Assembly (NCBI GenBank): GCA_023450085.1
Contig: JAEXHI010000008.1
Coordinates: 19,906 to 83,905, forward strand
Reading direction: 5' to 3'
DNA: 64,000 nt
Source of the DNA: Bacteroidota bacterium
Lineage (GTDB): Bacteria > Bacteroidota > Bacteroidia > Sphingobacteriales > Sphingobacteriaceae
Shown here: in pieces, positions 34,736 to 43,354 of the stretch
Numbering within the stretch: position 1 is the first letter of the stretch
Layout of the letters: each line of letters begins with the position of its first letter
The notes under the pieces: generated by a model
What the model was told of the DNA's origin: nothing
Database searches by the model: none
Seen by the model: only the letters and a program-made list of their open reading frames with translations
Program-made: the position numbers and the translations under genes

Positions 34736-35105
34736 TTCTTCTTTTTCCAAGAGCCTCTCTCACTTTTCTAAGTTCTTCTCTCACTTTTCCAAGACCTTCT
34801 CTCACTTTTCTAAGACCTTCTCCCACTTTTCTAAGGCCTTCTCTCACTTTTCCAAGAGCTTCTCTCACTTTTCTAAGGCCTTCTCTCACTTTTCTAAGAG
34901 CCTAGAATCTTTTTCTAAGAGCTTAAAATCTTTTTCCAAGGGCTTAGAATCTTTTTCCAAGAGCTTAAAATCTTTTTCCAAGAGCCTAGAATCTTTTTCT
35001 AAGAGCTTAAAATCTTTTTCCAAGAGCCTAGAATCTTTTTCCAAGAGCTTAAAATCTTTTTCCAAGGGATTAGAATCTTTTTCCAAGAGCCTTTCTTACT
35101 TTTTT
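34736..35105. repeat. 21-bp tandem array, two block types
   Basis: From about 34740 to 34895 the unit is TTCTCTCACTTTTCTAAGACC in about seven or eight copies. From about 34896 to 35100 it changes to AAGAGCCTAGAATCTTTTTCC alternating with AAGAGCTTAAAATCTTTTTCC in about nine or ten copies. Because the period is 21, the minus strand stays open: 34886-35086 reads as LEKDFKLLEKDSRL heptads. The other block reads as LRKVREG heptads in a different frame. No start, ribosome site or conserved family supports a gene. Confidence 0.8.
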
Positions 35106-35123
35106 AAATAGTGTGGTGGCAAG

Positions 35124-36512
35124 CTAAACCATTGTGTTGTGCTTTTGTCGGTAGCCCGAAATCAGAAATATACCAACGGTAATTAATAACAATACCATCA
35201 TCAGTATGGTAGCCATCAAATATCCTTGGTTGAAACCAAAATATACCCTACCAACTAGGCTTACGCCGAAACCTATCGAAATTTGCTGAATGGTTAAATA
35301 TACTCCTGTACCAATGGAGGTAACGGCAATGGGCAACTTTCGTATGGCATTGGTAAACATAGATGGCAATACAATTCCGCAACCTATGCCATAAAAAAAC
35401 AGAATAACGCCAATCATTTGGAGCTCAATTTCTGTTCGGTTAATGGCATAAAGATGTCCAGCCAGTCCTAGGATCATTACCGCTAAACCAAAAACAATGA
35501 ACCGCTCTTTGTATTTATTCAGAAAGCGTACAGATAATACGGAGGCCAATACATACCCAATGCCTTGGCAAGCAAACAACAAGCCTGTTTGGGTAGAACT
35601 CAGTAAATGCCTTTGTTCGAAAAAATTGGCATTAATGAAAAAGTAGGCATCTTGCACCAAGTAATAAGTAACCGCAGCCAAAAGTGCTATTTTAAAACTC
35701 GGGTAGTGAAACGGTTCCATGTTAATTAATACAGGTTTGCCTTTATTAAATTGCTTGTTTTGATTGGAAACAAAGGCAATTAAACCGCCGAGCGCTAAAA
35801 AGATGAACAAAATACTGGTCGTGCTCCATCCTTCTTCGCCGGTCATTACCACTTCATACAACAAAACCACCAACAAACCAATGAACACAATTTGTGTTAA
35901 AAATGGGATGGCCTCCTTTTCTTTAACTGCAGTTTCTTTGAGGTATTTGTTCGCCAAAACGATCACCGTAAGCGCAATGGGAATATTGATGAAAAATACC
36001 ATGCGCCAAGCAGCTATACCAAAGTGCATATCCGGAATGATCCCTCCCAACACTTGGCCAATTACAGAAGCAATACCCGCAATGGCACCGTAAATACCCA
36101 ATGCTTTCACTCTTTCCTCTTCGGCTTTAAATATGCCCGCAATAAGTGTTACGCCTTGTGGCACCATCAATGCCGCGGATATCCCTTGAAATAGCCTACT
36201 GATGTTTAATACCTGTGCAGAGCTTGCACTGCCACAACAAAAAGAAAACAACATGAAAAAGAACATGGCAACAAGTAGGGTTTTCTTATGGCCATACCTG
36301 TTGCCAATCTTACTTCCAGAAATTAAAAATGTGCCGTAACCAACAATGTAAAACACAATGATGAATTGCGTTTCTGCGGTAGTGGCATTAATGGAGTTTT
36401 TGATAGAGGGAATAGCCACATTAACGATAAAAAGATCTAATACGCACAGAAAAATGGGCATCGATACCAATAATAAACTTAACCATTTGCCAAAACCTTC
36501 AATTTTTCTCAT
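35124..36512 (-). CDS. MFS drug-type transporter, DHA2 family
   Basis: 462 residues with about 14 hydrophobic segments, as in EmrB/QacA-like DHA2 exporters. The LDLFIVNVAIPSIKNSI segment (helix 1) and the GNRYGHKKTLLVAMFFF segment (the loop 2-3 signature) are visible. It probably exports toxic hydrophobic or quinone-like compounds by proton antiport. It is divergent from an HxlR regulator that presumably controls it. Confidence 0.88.
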   Translation of the reverse strand: MRKIEGFGKWLSLLLVSMPIFLCVLDLFIVNVAIPSIKNSINATTAETQFIIVFYIVGYGTFLISGSKIGNRYGHKKTLLVAMFFFMLFSFCCGSASSAQVLNISRLFQGISAALMVPQGVTLIAGIFKAEEERVKALGIYGAIAGIASVIGQVLGGIIPDMHFGIAAWRMVFFINIPIALTVIVLANKYLKETAVKEKEAIPFLTQIVFIGLLVVLLYEVVMTGEEGWSTTSILFIFLALGGLIAFVSNQNKQFNKGKPVLINMEPFHYPSFKIALLAAVTYYLVQDAYFFINANFFEQRHLLSSTQTGLLFACQGIGYVLASVLSVRFLNKYKERFIVFGLAVMILGLAGHLYAINRTEIELQMIGVILFFYGIGCGIVLPSMFTNAIRKLPIAVTSIGTGVYLTIQQISIGFGVSLVGRVYFGFNQGYLMATILMMVLLLITVGIFLISGYRQKHNTMV

Positions 36513-36544
36513 GTTTATGGATTATCCTTTACCTTTATAGCGGC

Positions 36545-36575
36545 CAAAAATAAGGTCATAAAAACCTGCAATCAA
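36545..36575 (-). promoter_or_regulatory. Promoter of the MFS gene
   Basis: On the minus strand TTG (36573-36575), 20 bp, then TATTTTTG (36545-36552). Confidence 0.5.
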
Positions 36576-36594
36576 GTAGGTAGAAAAACCGTAC
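36576..36594. promoter_or_regulatory. Candidate operator of the MFS/HxlR pair
   Basis: GTAGGT, six bases, then ACCGTAC is an imperfect inverted repeat just upstream of the -33 box of the MFS gene and just before the HxlR start codon. Confidence 0.4.
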
Positions 36595-36599
36595 CCAGT

Positions 36600-36971
36600 A
36601 TGAATTTTAATACTAATACTGATAATGAAATGCTTAGCTGTACAGAAAATTTTCTTTTTTTAGCGAATAACTGCTATGCCGAGCACGCCTTGAAAATGAT
36701 TAACGGCAAATGGAAGATTTCTTTGCTCAAAATTATAGGGAATGAATGTCCAAAAAGGTTTGGTGAGCTTAAAAGGGAGTTAGACAATTTAGCGCAGGGC
36801 ACATTGAGCAGTATTTTAAAGGAATTAGAAATTGACGGGATGATTTCGCGAATTGCTTACGCAGAAATTCCACCAAGAGTAGAATATAAATTGACTGAAA
36901 AAGGGATTGCTTTCTTACCCATCATCAAATCCATGGAAGATTGGTGGAGGGCTTTTTCAAAGGAGAAATAG
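36600..36971 (+). CDS. HxlR-family transcriptional regulator
   Basis: 123 residues with the HxlR winged helix: CYAEHALKMINGKWKISLLK, then KRFGELKRELDNLAQGTLSS, then PPRVEYKLTEKG. A Cys sits at the redox position (residue near 20). It is the likely repressor of the divergent MFS exporter. Its layout (regulator, short overlapping promoter region, divergent target) repeats the NmrA locus at 15 kb. Confidence 0.88.
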   Translation: MNFNTNTDNEMLSCTENFLFLANNCYAEHALKMINGKWKISLLKIIGNECPKRFGELKRELDNLAQGTLSSILKELEIDGMISRIAYAEIPPRVEYKLTEKGIAFLPIIKSMEDWWRAFSKEK

Positions 36972-37137
36972 AGAAGTATTTGAATACCTCCACACGCAAG
37001 ATTGAAGAAAAAGAGGTAAGCACACTTTGGCTAGTTTATCAGATGTAACTTCGCCACAAAACTTCTCTACGCAAAAAATGCCATCATCTACGACGGCATT
37101 TTTCTAGCATATTTTTTTGATCCTTTTAAAGGTATTA

Positions 37138-37212
37138 TGGTGTTCCCGAAGGGATTCGAACCCCCATCATCAGAACCGGAATCTGACATTCTATCCATTG
37201 AACTACGGAAAC
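37138..37212 (-). tRNA. tRNA-Arg (CCG)
   Basis: A cloverleaf can be drawn on the minus strand: a 7-bp acceptor stem GTTTCCG/CGGGAAC, D arm with GGATAGA, anticodon stem TCAGA/TCTGA with loop TTCCGGT (anticodon CCG) and T arm GGTTCGAATC. The CCA end is encoded (plus strand TGG at 37138). This tRNA reads CGG. Confidence 0.93.
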
Positions 37213-37220
37213 AAAGAGTG

Positions 37221-37250
37221 CAAATATAATTATAAGGCTAAGGAATGAAA
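37221..37250 (-). promoter_or_regulatory. Promoter of tRNA-Arg
   Basis: On the minus strand TATATTTG (37221-37228) lies 8 bp before the tRNA 5' end and matches TAnnTTTG. The expected -33 position shows TTTC, a weak match. Confidence 0.45.
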
Positions 37251-37490
37251 ATTTTATTTGTCAATGTTACCCAAAAGCCAACTTAGCCTATCATTGATAA
37301 AAGGCTCAAACACTCCACCTTAATATTTAAAATCCGCCAAACAAAATCGTTAAAATACCCTTTATGATATAGTAACATTAGAAAAAATAGGATAAAGCCG
37401 TGCAAAAAATTGTGTTTGCTAACCCAATTTTCAAAATAAAAAGCGCACCTTTACACGCCCATAAAGTACAACCCCAAAAATCCAACGCTT

Positions 37491-38861
37491 ATGGAAGAAC
37501 TGCAAGTAGAAGAAGTATTAAATTTGTTGGAAAACGAGAATGATAGGCAACTAAAAGCCTACCTCAATGAGCTCAACATCTCAGATGTGGAAGAGCTTAT
37601 TGATGAACTTCCTCAACACGCAGTTAAATTTATCGAGACCCTATCCATTAAACGTGCAGTAAACGTTTTCCGTATCCTCGATTTCCCAACCCAAGAGCGT
37701 ATCATTAAAAAATTACAGGCCAATAAGCTTACCGAAATCATTAGGCAACTACCACCCGATGATAGAACGGCACTTTTTGGAGAATTGCAGGGCGAAGCCG
37801 TAAAAAAGCTATTGGTACTCTTACCAGATAACGACCGTAAAGAAGCACTGAACCTTTTAGGTTACGAAGAAGATAGTGTGGGCCGTTTGATGACCCCAGA
37901 TTTTATCGCGGTAAAAACCGACTGGACCGTAAGCAGGGTGTTATCACACATCCGCAGGTACGGTAAAAACTCCGAAACCATCGATGTAGTGTACGTTATT
38001 GACAAAGATGGTGTACTGCTAGACGATATTCGTATCCGCGAAATACTCCTATCCGATCCAGAAGCGAAAATTGGAGAATTAACGGACAACCGCCTGATCT
38101 CGTTAAACGTAAACGACCCTCAAGAAGAAGCCATCAATGTCTTCAAAATGAACAACAGGGTAGCTTTACCGGTAGTAGACGACCAAAATATCCTTTTAGG
38201 GATTGTAACCGTAGATGATATTTTATGGATTGCCCATGAGGAGTACACCGAAGACATGCATAAAATGGGGGGTACGCAAGCGCTTGACGAACCTTACCTA
38301 GATGTATCGGTATTTGAACTCTATAAAAAACGTGTAGTATGGCTTATCGTGCTGTTTTTTGGCGAATTGCTCACCATTACCGCCATGGCCAACTTCGAAA
38401 GTCAAATTGCCAAAGTAGTTATTCTAGCTACCTTTATCCCCTTAATTATTTCCAGTGGAGGTAACAGTGGTTCACAAGCCGCAACCCTCATTATACAAGC
38501 CATGGCCCTTGGCGAAGTCACCATTAAAGATTGGTGGAACGTGATGCGCCGCGAAATCATTTCAGGTATTTTCTTAGGCACAACCCTATGTTTGTTAAGC
38601 TTTTGCGTCATCCTAGGCTGGCACATTATCATGCCGTTTAGCGAGCATTATGTTCGCATTGGCTTAGTGGTAGGCTGCTCCCTTGTAGGCGTAGTGCTAT
38701 GGGGCACGCTCATGGGATCTATGTTGCCGCTTTTACTCAAACGCCTCGGTGCCGACCCTGCCGCATCCTCTACCCCATTTGTAGCCACACTGGTCGACGT
38801 AACGGGGCTGATCATTTATTTCTCTTTCGCGTTATTGTTCCTAAGCGGCGTCTTGCTTTAA
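37491..38861 (+). CDS. mgtE: Magnesium transporter MgtE
   Basis: 456 residues. The N-terminal helical superfamily domain (about 1-125) has the LPPDDRTALFGEL motif. Two CBS domains (about 130-255) are followed by five membrane helices. The selectivity region SGGNSGSQAATLIIQAMALGE is typical. It gates Mg2+ entry by intracellular Mg2+ bound to the cytosolic domains. It stands alone after the tRNA. Confidence 0.93.
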   Translation: MEELQVEEVLNLLENENDRQLKAYLNELNISDVEELIDELPQHAVKFIETLSIKRAVNVFRILDFPTQERIIKKLQANKLTEIIRQLPPDDRTALFGELQGEAVKKLLVLLPDNDRKEALNLLGYEEDSVGRLMTPDFIAVKTDWTVSRVLSHIRRYGKNSETIDVVYVIDKDGVLLDDIRIREILLSDPEAKIGELTDNRLISLNVNDPQEEAINVFKMNNRVALPVVDDQNILLGIVTVDDILWIAHEEYTEDMHKMGGTQALDEPYLDVSVFELYKKRVVWLIVLFFGELLTITAMANFESQIAKVVILATFIPLIISSGGNSGSQAATLIIQAMALGEVTIKDWWNVMRREIISGIFLGTTLCLLSFCVILGWHIIMPFSEHYVRIGLVVGCSLVGVVLWGTLMGSMLPLLLKRLGADPAASSTPFVATLVDVTGLIIYFSFALLFLSGVLL

Positions 38862-39145
38862 TTTTTTCGAAAAGCAATTTCAGTAGCAATTATTAAGTGA
38901 TAGCCCTGCTTTGCGCTGCAATCTTTTTGTGAACGTCATCCCCTAAACCTTATAGGTTTGACAAAGCAAGGGCAACAAAAAGTATTTCCACTACAATCAG
39001 GTTTAATTAGCAATTGCTGTCCTTTTTTGTCATTCCGAGGAACTGCATACCCCAATACAGCCGGGAGGAATCTACTCCTCCTGTGCTCTTGAGTTTTACG
39101 AAGTAGCTGCTCCGCGGTCTTCACTACGCTCTAGATGACAAAATC

Positions 39146-39178
39146 AAACCTCGTAGGTTTTTAAAACCTACGAGGTTT
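39146..39178. terminator. AAACCTCGTAGGTTT hairpin
   Basis: AAACCTCGTAGGTTT and AAACCTACGAGGTTT form a long perfect stem. The same hairpin recurs at 41516. Confidence 0.6.
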
Positions 39179-39196
39179 CCTGTTCAATTCAAGCTC

Positions 39197-39229
39197 AGAC
39201 TTACGAAGTTTTAGAAACTTCGTAAGTCT
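39197..39229. terminator. AGACTTACGAAGTTT hairpin
   Basis: AGACTTACGAAGTTT and AAACTTCGTAAGTCT form a 15-bp perfect stem around a 3-nt loop. Confidence 0.55.
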
Positions 39230-39238
39230 CCCTCGTGG

Positions 39239-39271
39239 CCAACCAACCAACCAACCAACCAACCAACCAAC
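39239..39271. repeat. CCAA tetranucleotide array
   Basis: Eight perfect copies of CCAA before the arsR promoter region. It is a possible slippage site. Confidence 0.8.
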
Positions 39272-39292
39272 TAAAAAATCAAAAACATTTGT

Positions 39293-39334
39293 GTAGCTAA
39301 ATAACTACATATATATTTGTAGTCAAATGACTTC
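39293..39334 (+). promoter_or_regulatory. Tandem ArsR-type operators
   Basis: GTAGCTAAATAACTAC (39293) and GTAGTCAAATGACTTC (39319) are two related 16-bp inverted repeats just before the ATG. Between them ACTACA and TGTAGT also pair. Binding there would block transcription or translation of the operon. Confidence 0.5.
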
Positions 39335-39337
39335 ATA

Positions 39338-39661
39338 ATGAATTTACGTAGAGATGTATTTCAGGCCATTGCCGACCCTACCAGACGGGCAATCCTTATT
39401 TTGGTCGCCTCCCAATCCATGACCGCAGGAACCATAGCCGCAAACTTTGATACTGCCCGACCAACCGTATCCAAACACCTACAAATCCTTACCGAGTGCG
39501 AATTGCTCAGCAAGGAACAAAACGGCCGAGAAATCTTCTACCAGCTAAACCCTCAAAAAATGAAAGAAATAGCCGATTTCATTGAGCCCTTCAGACAAAT
39601 GTGGGACGACAGGTTTAATCAACTAGAAGCAGTAATGAAAGCCTATCAATCAAAATCATAA
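39338..39661 (+). CDS. ArsR-family regulator
   Basis: 107 residues, one winged-helix domain: QAIADPTRRAILILVA, then FDTARPTVSKHLQILTECELL (recognition helix), then REIFYQLNPQKM. It lacks the Cys metal site of metal-sensing ArsR proteins. It is typical of ArsR-SRPBCC pairs, and probably represses its own operon of four genes. Confidence 0.9.
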   Translation: MNLRRDVFQAIADPTRRAILILVASQSMTAGTIAANFDTARPTVSKHLQILTECELLSKEQNGREIFYQLNPQKMKEIADFIEPFRQMWDDRFNQLEAVMKAYQSKS

Positions 39662-39668
39662 ACCAACC

Positions 39669-40136
39669 ATGGAACTAAAAACCAAGATACATGCCGAAGA
39701 CGGCAAACAAGAAATTACCATTACTCGCGAATTTGACCTTCCCCTAGCCTTACTTTTTAAGGCCTACGAAGACCCTGAACTGGTAGCACAATGGATGGGA
39801 AATACCGTCATCAAACTGGAAAACAAAGCACATGGCGGCTATCAATTTGAGAAAAGAGATCCACAAGGTAACTTATTGTTTAGTGCTCATGGCGTAATCC
39901 ACGAATTTAGCCCTAACCAACAAATCACCAGAACGTTTGAAATGGAAAACACGCCATTTCCAGTACAGTTGGAATTTTTAACCTTCGAGGCTTTAAACGA
40001 AAACACCAGCAAGCTCACCATGCATGTCATTTACAAATCGGTGATCCACCGCGACCAAATGCTTCAATTACCATTTGCACAAGGCATCAGCATGGCGCAC
40101 AACCTTTTACAAAAATTACTTAACCAATTCAAATAA
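39669..40136 (+). CDS. SRPBCC / AHSA1-like protein
   Basis: 155 residues with the AHSA1/SRPBCC fold: ITREFDLPLALLFKAYEDPELVAQWMGN at the start and a GGYQFE core. These proteins bind small hydrophobic ligands or act as Hsp90 co-chaperone-like factors. The gene begins 7 bp after arsR, so the two are one operon. Confidence 0.88.
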   Translation: MELKTKIHAEDGKQEITITREFDLPLALLFKAYEDPELVAQWMGNTVIKLENKAHGGYQFEKRDPQGNLLFSAHGVIHEFSPNQQITRTFEMENTPFPVQLEFLTFEALNENTSKLTMHVIYKSVIHRDQMLQLPFAQGISMAHNLLQKLLNQFK

Positions 40137-40143
40137 AACATTT

Positions 40144-40539
40144 ATGTCAAAGCGCAACAAAATTATTTACTGGATCGCTACCCTTTGGCTATCTTTAGGT
40201 ATGCTATCCACTGGCATCGTACAGATCTTAAAAAGAAAGGAAGAAATTGAAATGATGAAGCATTTGGGCTATCCCGAATATTTCCTGATAATACTGGGGA
40301 TATGGAAAATCCTAGGTGTAATTGCAGTCCTATCGCCAAAACTCCCTTTATTAAAAGAATGGGCTTATGCTGGCTTCTTTTTCGCCATGTCTGGAGCAAT
40401 CCTCTCCCATATCATTTTAAAAGATTCCTTTGGTGATATAGCTCCGTCATTATTACTTTTAACCTTAACTATTATATCTTGGTGTTTCAGGCCAGCTAGC
40501 CGAAAACTGGCTCCTACAAGCACACCAATCAACCTTTAA
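40144..40539 (+). CDS. DoxX-like membrane protein
   Basis: 131 residues from the ATG at 40144, with four membrane helices (about 8-25, 42-62, 75-92 and 100-118). LKRKEEIEMMKHLGYPEYFL is a loop found in DoxX-like proteins. It is a frequent partner in ArsR-SRPBCC-DoxX operons; the function is unknown. Confidence 0.8.
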   Translation: MSKRNKIIYWIATLWLSLGMLSTGIVQILKRKEEIEMMKHLGYPEYFLIILGIWKILGVIAVLSPKLPLLKEWAYAGFFFAMSGAILSHIILKDSFGDIAPSLLLLTLTIISWCFRPASRKLAPTSTPINL

Positions 40540-40549
40540 AACCTCCGTT

Positions 40550-41113
40550 ATGAGCAATAAATCAAAATTACCTCAAGAAAGAAGCGAAGAATTAATTGGC
40601 ATTTTAAAAAATCGCTTTGCGAAAAACATGGACCGTCACAAAGGCCTGTCTTGGGACAAGATACAAGAGAAACTAGAAGCCAAGCCAGAAAAACTATGGA
40701 CCTTGGACGAAATGGAAGTCACTGGTGGTGAACCCGATGTAGTGGGCTATAATGAAGCTAAAGACGAATACATCTTTTTCGATTGCTCGGCCGAAACTCC
40801 AAAAGGACGCCGAAGCATTTGCTATGACCCAGAAGCTTTAGAATCGAGGAAAGAACACAAACCAAAACACAGTGCCATGGGCATGGCTGCCGAAATGGGT
40901 ATCGAAATACTGACGGAAGAAGAATATCAACAACTACAAACACTGGGTAACTTCGACGCCAAAACCTCTAGCTGGCTGGCTACGCCTCCAGAAGTAAGGA
41001 AACTAGGTGGCTCCATTTTTGGTGATTGGCGTTTTGGACGGGTATTCATTTACCACAACGGTGCCGAATCCTATTATGCAGCCCGTGGATTTAGAGGTTC
41101 TTTGAAAGTTTAA
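40550..41113 (+). CDS. DUF4256 protein
   Basis: 187 residues, soluble. The DUF4256 pattern is clear: GLSWDKIQEKLEAKPEKLW, then FFDCSAETPKGRRSICYD, then SSWLATPPEVRKLGGSIFGD and RFGRVFIYHNGAESYYAARG. Function unknown. It is the last gene of the ArsR operon (11 bp after DoxX). Confidence 0.85.
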   Translation: MSNKSKLPQERSEELIGILKNRFAKNMDRHKGLSWDKIQEKLEAKPEKLWTLDEMEVTGGEPDVVGYNEAKDEYIFFDCSAETPKGRRSICYDPEALESRKEHKPKHSAMGMAAEMGIEILTEEEYQQLQTLGNFDAKTSSWLATPPEVRKLGGSIFGDWRFGRVFIYHNGAESYYAARGFRGSLKV

Positions 41114-41130
41114 GTAAACTCACCATTCAA

Positions 41131-41510
41131 AGAAGATACACGGACGGCGAGGACGCCGACCTAGGCATCAATGTAGGGTTTGGTGTCCCGCCAAACTACA
41201 AAAGCATTATCCATAAAAAATCCCGCATTTACGGGATTTGAGAAATAATTTAGAGTTCATCCAAGGGAGATAAACGGACGCAGAGGACGCCGACCTAGGC
41301 ATCAATGCAGGGTTTGGCGTCCACGCCAAACTACAAAAGCATTATCCATAAAAAATCCCGTAAATACGGGATTTGAGAAATAATTTAGAGTTCATCCAAA
41401 GGAGATAAACGGACGGCGAGGACGCCGACCTAGGCATCAATGCAGGGTTTGGCGTCCCCGCCAAACTACAAATACATTACCCATAAAAAAATCCCGTAAA
41501 TACGGGATTC
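41131..41510. repeat. Three 134-135-bp tandem repeats with terminator-like hairpins
   Basis: Units begin near 41131, 41265 and 41400. Each has CGGACG(GCG)AGGACGCCGA, then CTAGGCATCAATG, then GGGTTTGGYGTCC, and ends in a hairpin AATCCCGTAAATACGGGATT (41215, 41350, 41484). Identity between units is high by eye. An IS end or structured RNA is possible, but it could also be a plain repeat. Confidence 0.85.
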
Positions 41511-41515
41511 GATAC

Positions 41516-41548
41516 AAACCTCGTAGGTTTTAGAAACCTACGAGGTTT
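41516..41548. terminator. AAACCTCGTAGGTTT hairpin
   Basis: It matches the hairpin at 39146 in the stem and differs in the loop. It lies between the tandem repeat and the ychF gene end, so it may terminate both. Confidence 0.65.
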
Positions 41549-41563
41549 AAACAAAGTATATCT

Positions 41564-42658
41564 TTACACGTTAAATCTAAAGTGCATGATGTCGCCATCT
41601 TCCACTACATAGGCCTTACCCTCTACCCCTAACTTACCTGCCTCTTTACAAGCATTTTCAGAGCCTAGGGTTACAAAATCATTATACTTAATTACTTCTG
41701 CACGGATAAAACCTTTTTCAAAATCAGTATGGATAACACCAGCTGCTTGTGGAGCAGTAAAGCCTTTAGTAATAGTCCAAGCTCTTACCTCCTGTACACC
41801 TGCAGTAAAGTAGGTATATAAATCTAACAAGCTATAAGCAGCTCTGATCAATTTATGCACGCCCGATTCGTCTAAACCTAAATCCTGCAAAAACATCTGA
41901 CGCTCTTCGTAGCTTTCCAATTCCGCAATTTCCGATTCGATTTTAGCCGAAATCACTAAAACCTCTGCATTTTCACCAGCTACTGCTTGCTTTACCAAGT
42001 CTACATATTTGTTGCCCGTTACTACCGAACCTTCATCTACATTACAAACGTACATCACAGGCTTTTGGGTTAACAAACCTAAACCAGCAATTTCTTCAAA
42101 TTCTTCAACACTTAAAGCGGCTGAACGAGCTGATTTGCCTGTTTCCAAGTGACTTTTAACTACAGACAAAAGGTCAAATTCTCTTTTTGCGTCTTTATCG
42201 CTCTTCGCTTGCTTCTCTATTTTTTGGATACGCTTGGTTACGGTATCCAAATCTTTCAACTGCAATTCAGTATCAATAATCTCTTTATCACGGATAGGAT
42301 CAACAGAACCATCTACGTGAATAATGTTTCCATCGTCAAAGCAACGCAATACGTGAATAATAGCATTGGTAGCTCTAATATTACCTAAAAATTGGTTACC
42401 CAAACCCTCACCTTTCGAAGCGCCTTTTACCAAACCTGCAATATCTACAATCTCAATCGTATTTGGAACCACACGTTGAGGCTTTACCAATTCAGTTAGC
42501 TTATTTAAACGCTCATCAGGTACTGTAATTACACCAACATTTGGCTCAATAGTACAGAAAGGAAAGTTAGCAGATTGCGCCTTAGCGTTAGATAAACAGT
42601 TAAATAAAGTAGATTTTCCCACGTTAGGTAAGCCTACTATACCACATTGTAATGCCAT
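41564..42658 (-). CDS. ychF: Ribosome-binding ATPase YchF
   Basis: 364 residues. Motif G1 is GLPNVGKST, with the DVAGLVKGASKGEGLGNQFL-like G3 region, and a TGS domain at the C-terminus. YchF is an ATP-specific OBG-family protein that binds ribosomes. The QSANFPFCTIEPNVG segment is diagnostic. Standalone core gene. Confidence 0.96.
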   Translation of the reverse strand: MALQCGIVGLPNVGKSTLFNCLSNAKAQSANFPFCTIEPNVGVITVPDERLNKLTELVKPQRVVPNTIEIVDIAGLVKGASKGEGLGNQFLGNIRATNAIIHVLRCFDDGNIIHVDGSVDPIRDKEIIDTELQLKDLDTVTKRIQKIEKQAKSDKDAKREFDLLSVVKSHLETGKSARSAALSVEEFEEIAGLGLLTQKPVMYVCNVDEGSVVTGNKYVDLVKQAVAGENAEVLVISAKIESEIAELESYEERQMFLQDLGLDESGVHKLIRAAYSLLDLYTYFTAGVQEVRAWTITKGFTAPQAAGVIHTDFEKGFIRAEVIKYNDFVTLGSENACKEAGKLGVEGKAYVVEDGDIMHFRFNV

Positions 42659-42874
42659 TTTATATTTACGATTTTTATATTTACGATTTCAAACAGACAA
42701 ACAAAAGCTTATCCATCAAGTTTTTCAAGCCGCAAAGATAGTAAATAGATTTGCGATTTTAGGGATTACCCTTTTAGTTAACCCTAAAATGAATTCACTT
42801 TCTTTGCAAATACATCAAACATAGATCAAAACTTTATCGTTTATTTATTAGCTTAGTGCAATCAAACAAAAATT

Positions 42875-43354
42875 ATGGACAATAACATCGAACAAACAAC
42901 AACTTTTGAAGAACAGAATAATCCACCTCAACTGATCGTTACCGAGAACATGCGTAGCTATTTATACGACATGGCCGGCTGGACCAAGTTTTTGGGCATT
43001 GTAGGTTTTATCTTTTCGGGACTAATGGTTTTGGTAGCCCTCTCTATGGGAGCTATGTTTGGCACTCTTTCGCAAATGCGCGGCATGGAAATGTACAGCG
43101 CCCTTGGAAGCGGCGTACTTACCTTTGTTTTGTTATTTTACGCCCTGTTATTTCTTTACCCTAGCTTAATGCTTTTTAGTTATTCAGTAAAGGCCAAACA
43201 AGGTGTTTTATATGGAGATCAGCTTAGCCTAGAAACCAGCATTAGTAAACTTAAATCATTTTTTAAGTTCTACGGCATCATGATGATCATCGCTATTGCT
43301 TTTTACATCCTTATTTTCTTGTTTGCGATAGTAGGTAGCATGGCTGGACGTTAG
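42875..43354 (+). CDS. DUF5362 membrane protein
   Basis: 159 residues with four hydrophobic segments (about 38-60, 78-105, 125-150). GWTKFLGIVGFIFSGLMVLV and LKSFFKFYGIMMII match the DUF5362 pattern of Bacteroidota. Function unknown. It converges on the beta-lactamase-like gene with a 4-bp overlap of the stop codons. Confidence 0.75.
   Translation: MDNNIEQTTTFEEQNNPPQLIVTENMRSYLYDMAGWTKFLGIVGFIFSGLMVLVALSMGAMFGTLSQMRGMEMYSALGSGVLTFVLLFYALLFLYPSLMLFSYSVKAKQGVLYGDQLSLETSISKLKSFFKFYGIMMIIAIAFYILIFLFAIVGSMAGR

Larger units (their letters stand above)
38862..39337. other. Intergenic region with repeats
   Basis: It contains a GC-richer palindromic repeat-like stretch (38900-39135, with TGTCATTCCGAGG and GAGGAATCTAC words), two hairpins (39146 and 39197), a CCAA array and the arsR operators. 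No gene is seen. Confidence 0.6.

Noticed and set aside
34886..35086. A 66-codon minus-strand ORF made only of LEKDFKL/LEKDSRL heptads.
   Set aside because: It consists entirely of the 21-bp array, has no ribosome site, and the adjoining block encodes a different heptad in another frame. It is annotated as a repeat.
34736..35105. Possible CRISPR array.
   Set aside because: There are no unique spacers between repeats, the units are contiguous 21-mers, and no cas genes are near.
41131..41510. Possible CRISPR array or tandem riboswitch.
   Set aside because: The units are 134 bp and repeat whole, with no variable spacers. No riboswitch consensus was recognised.
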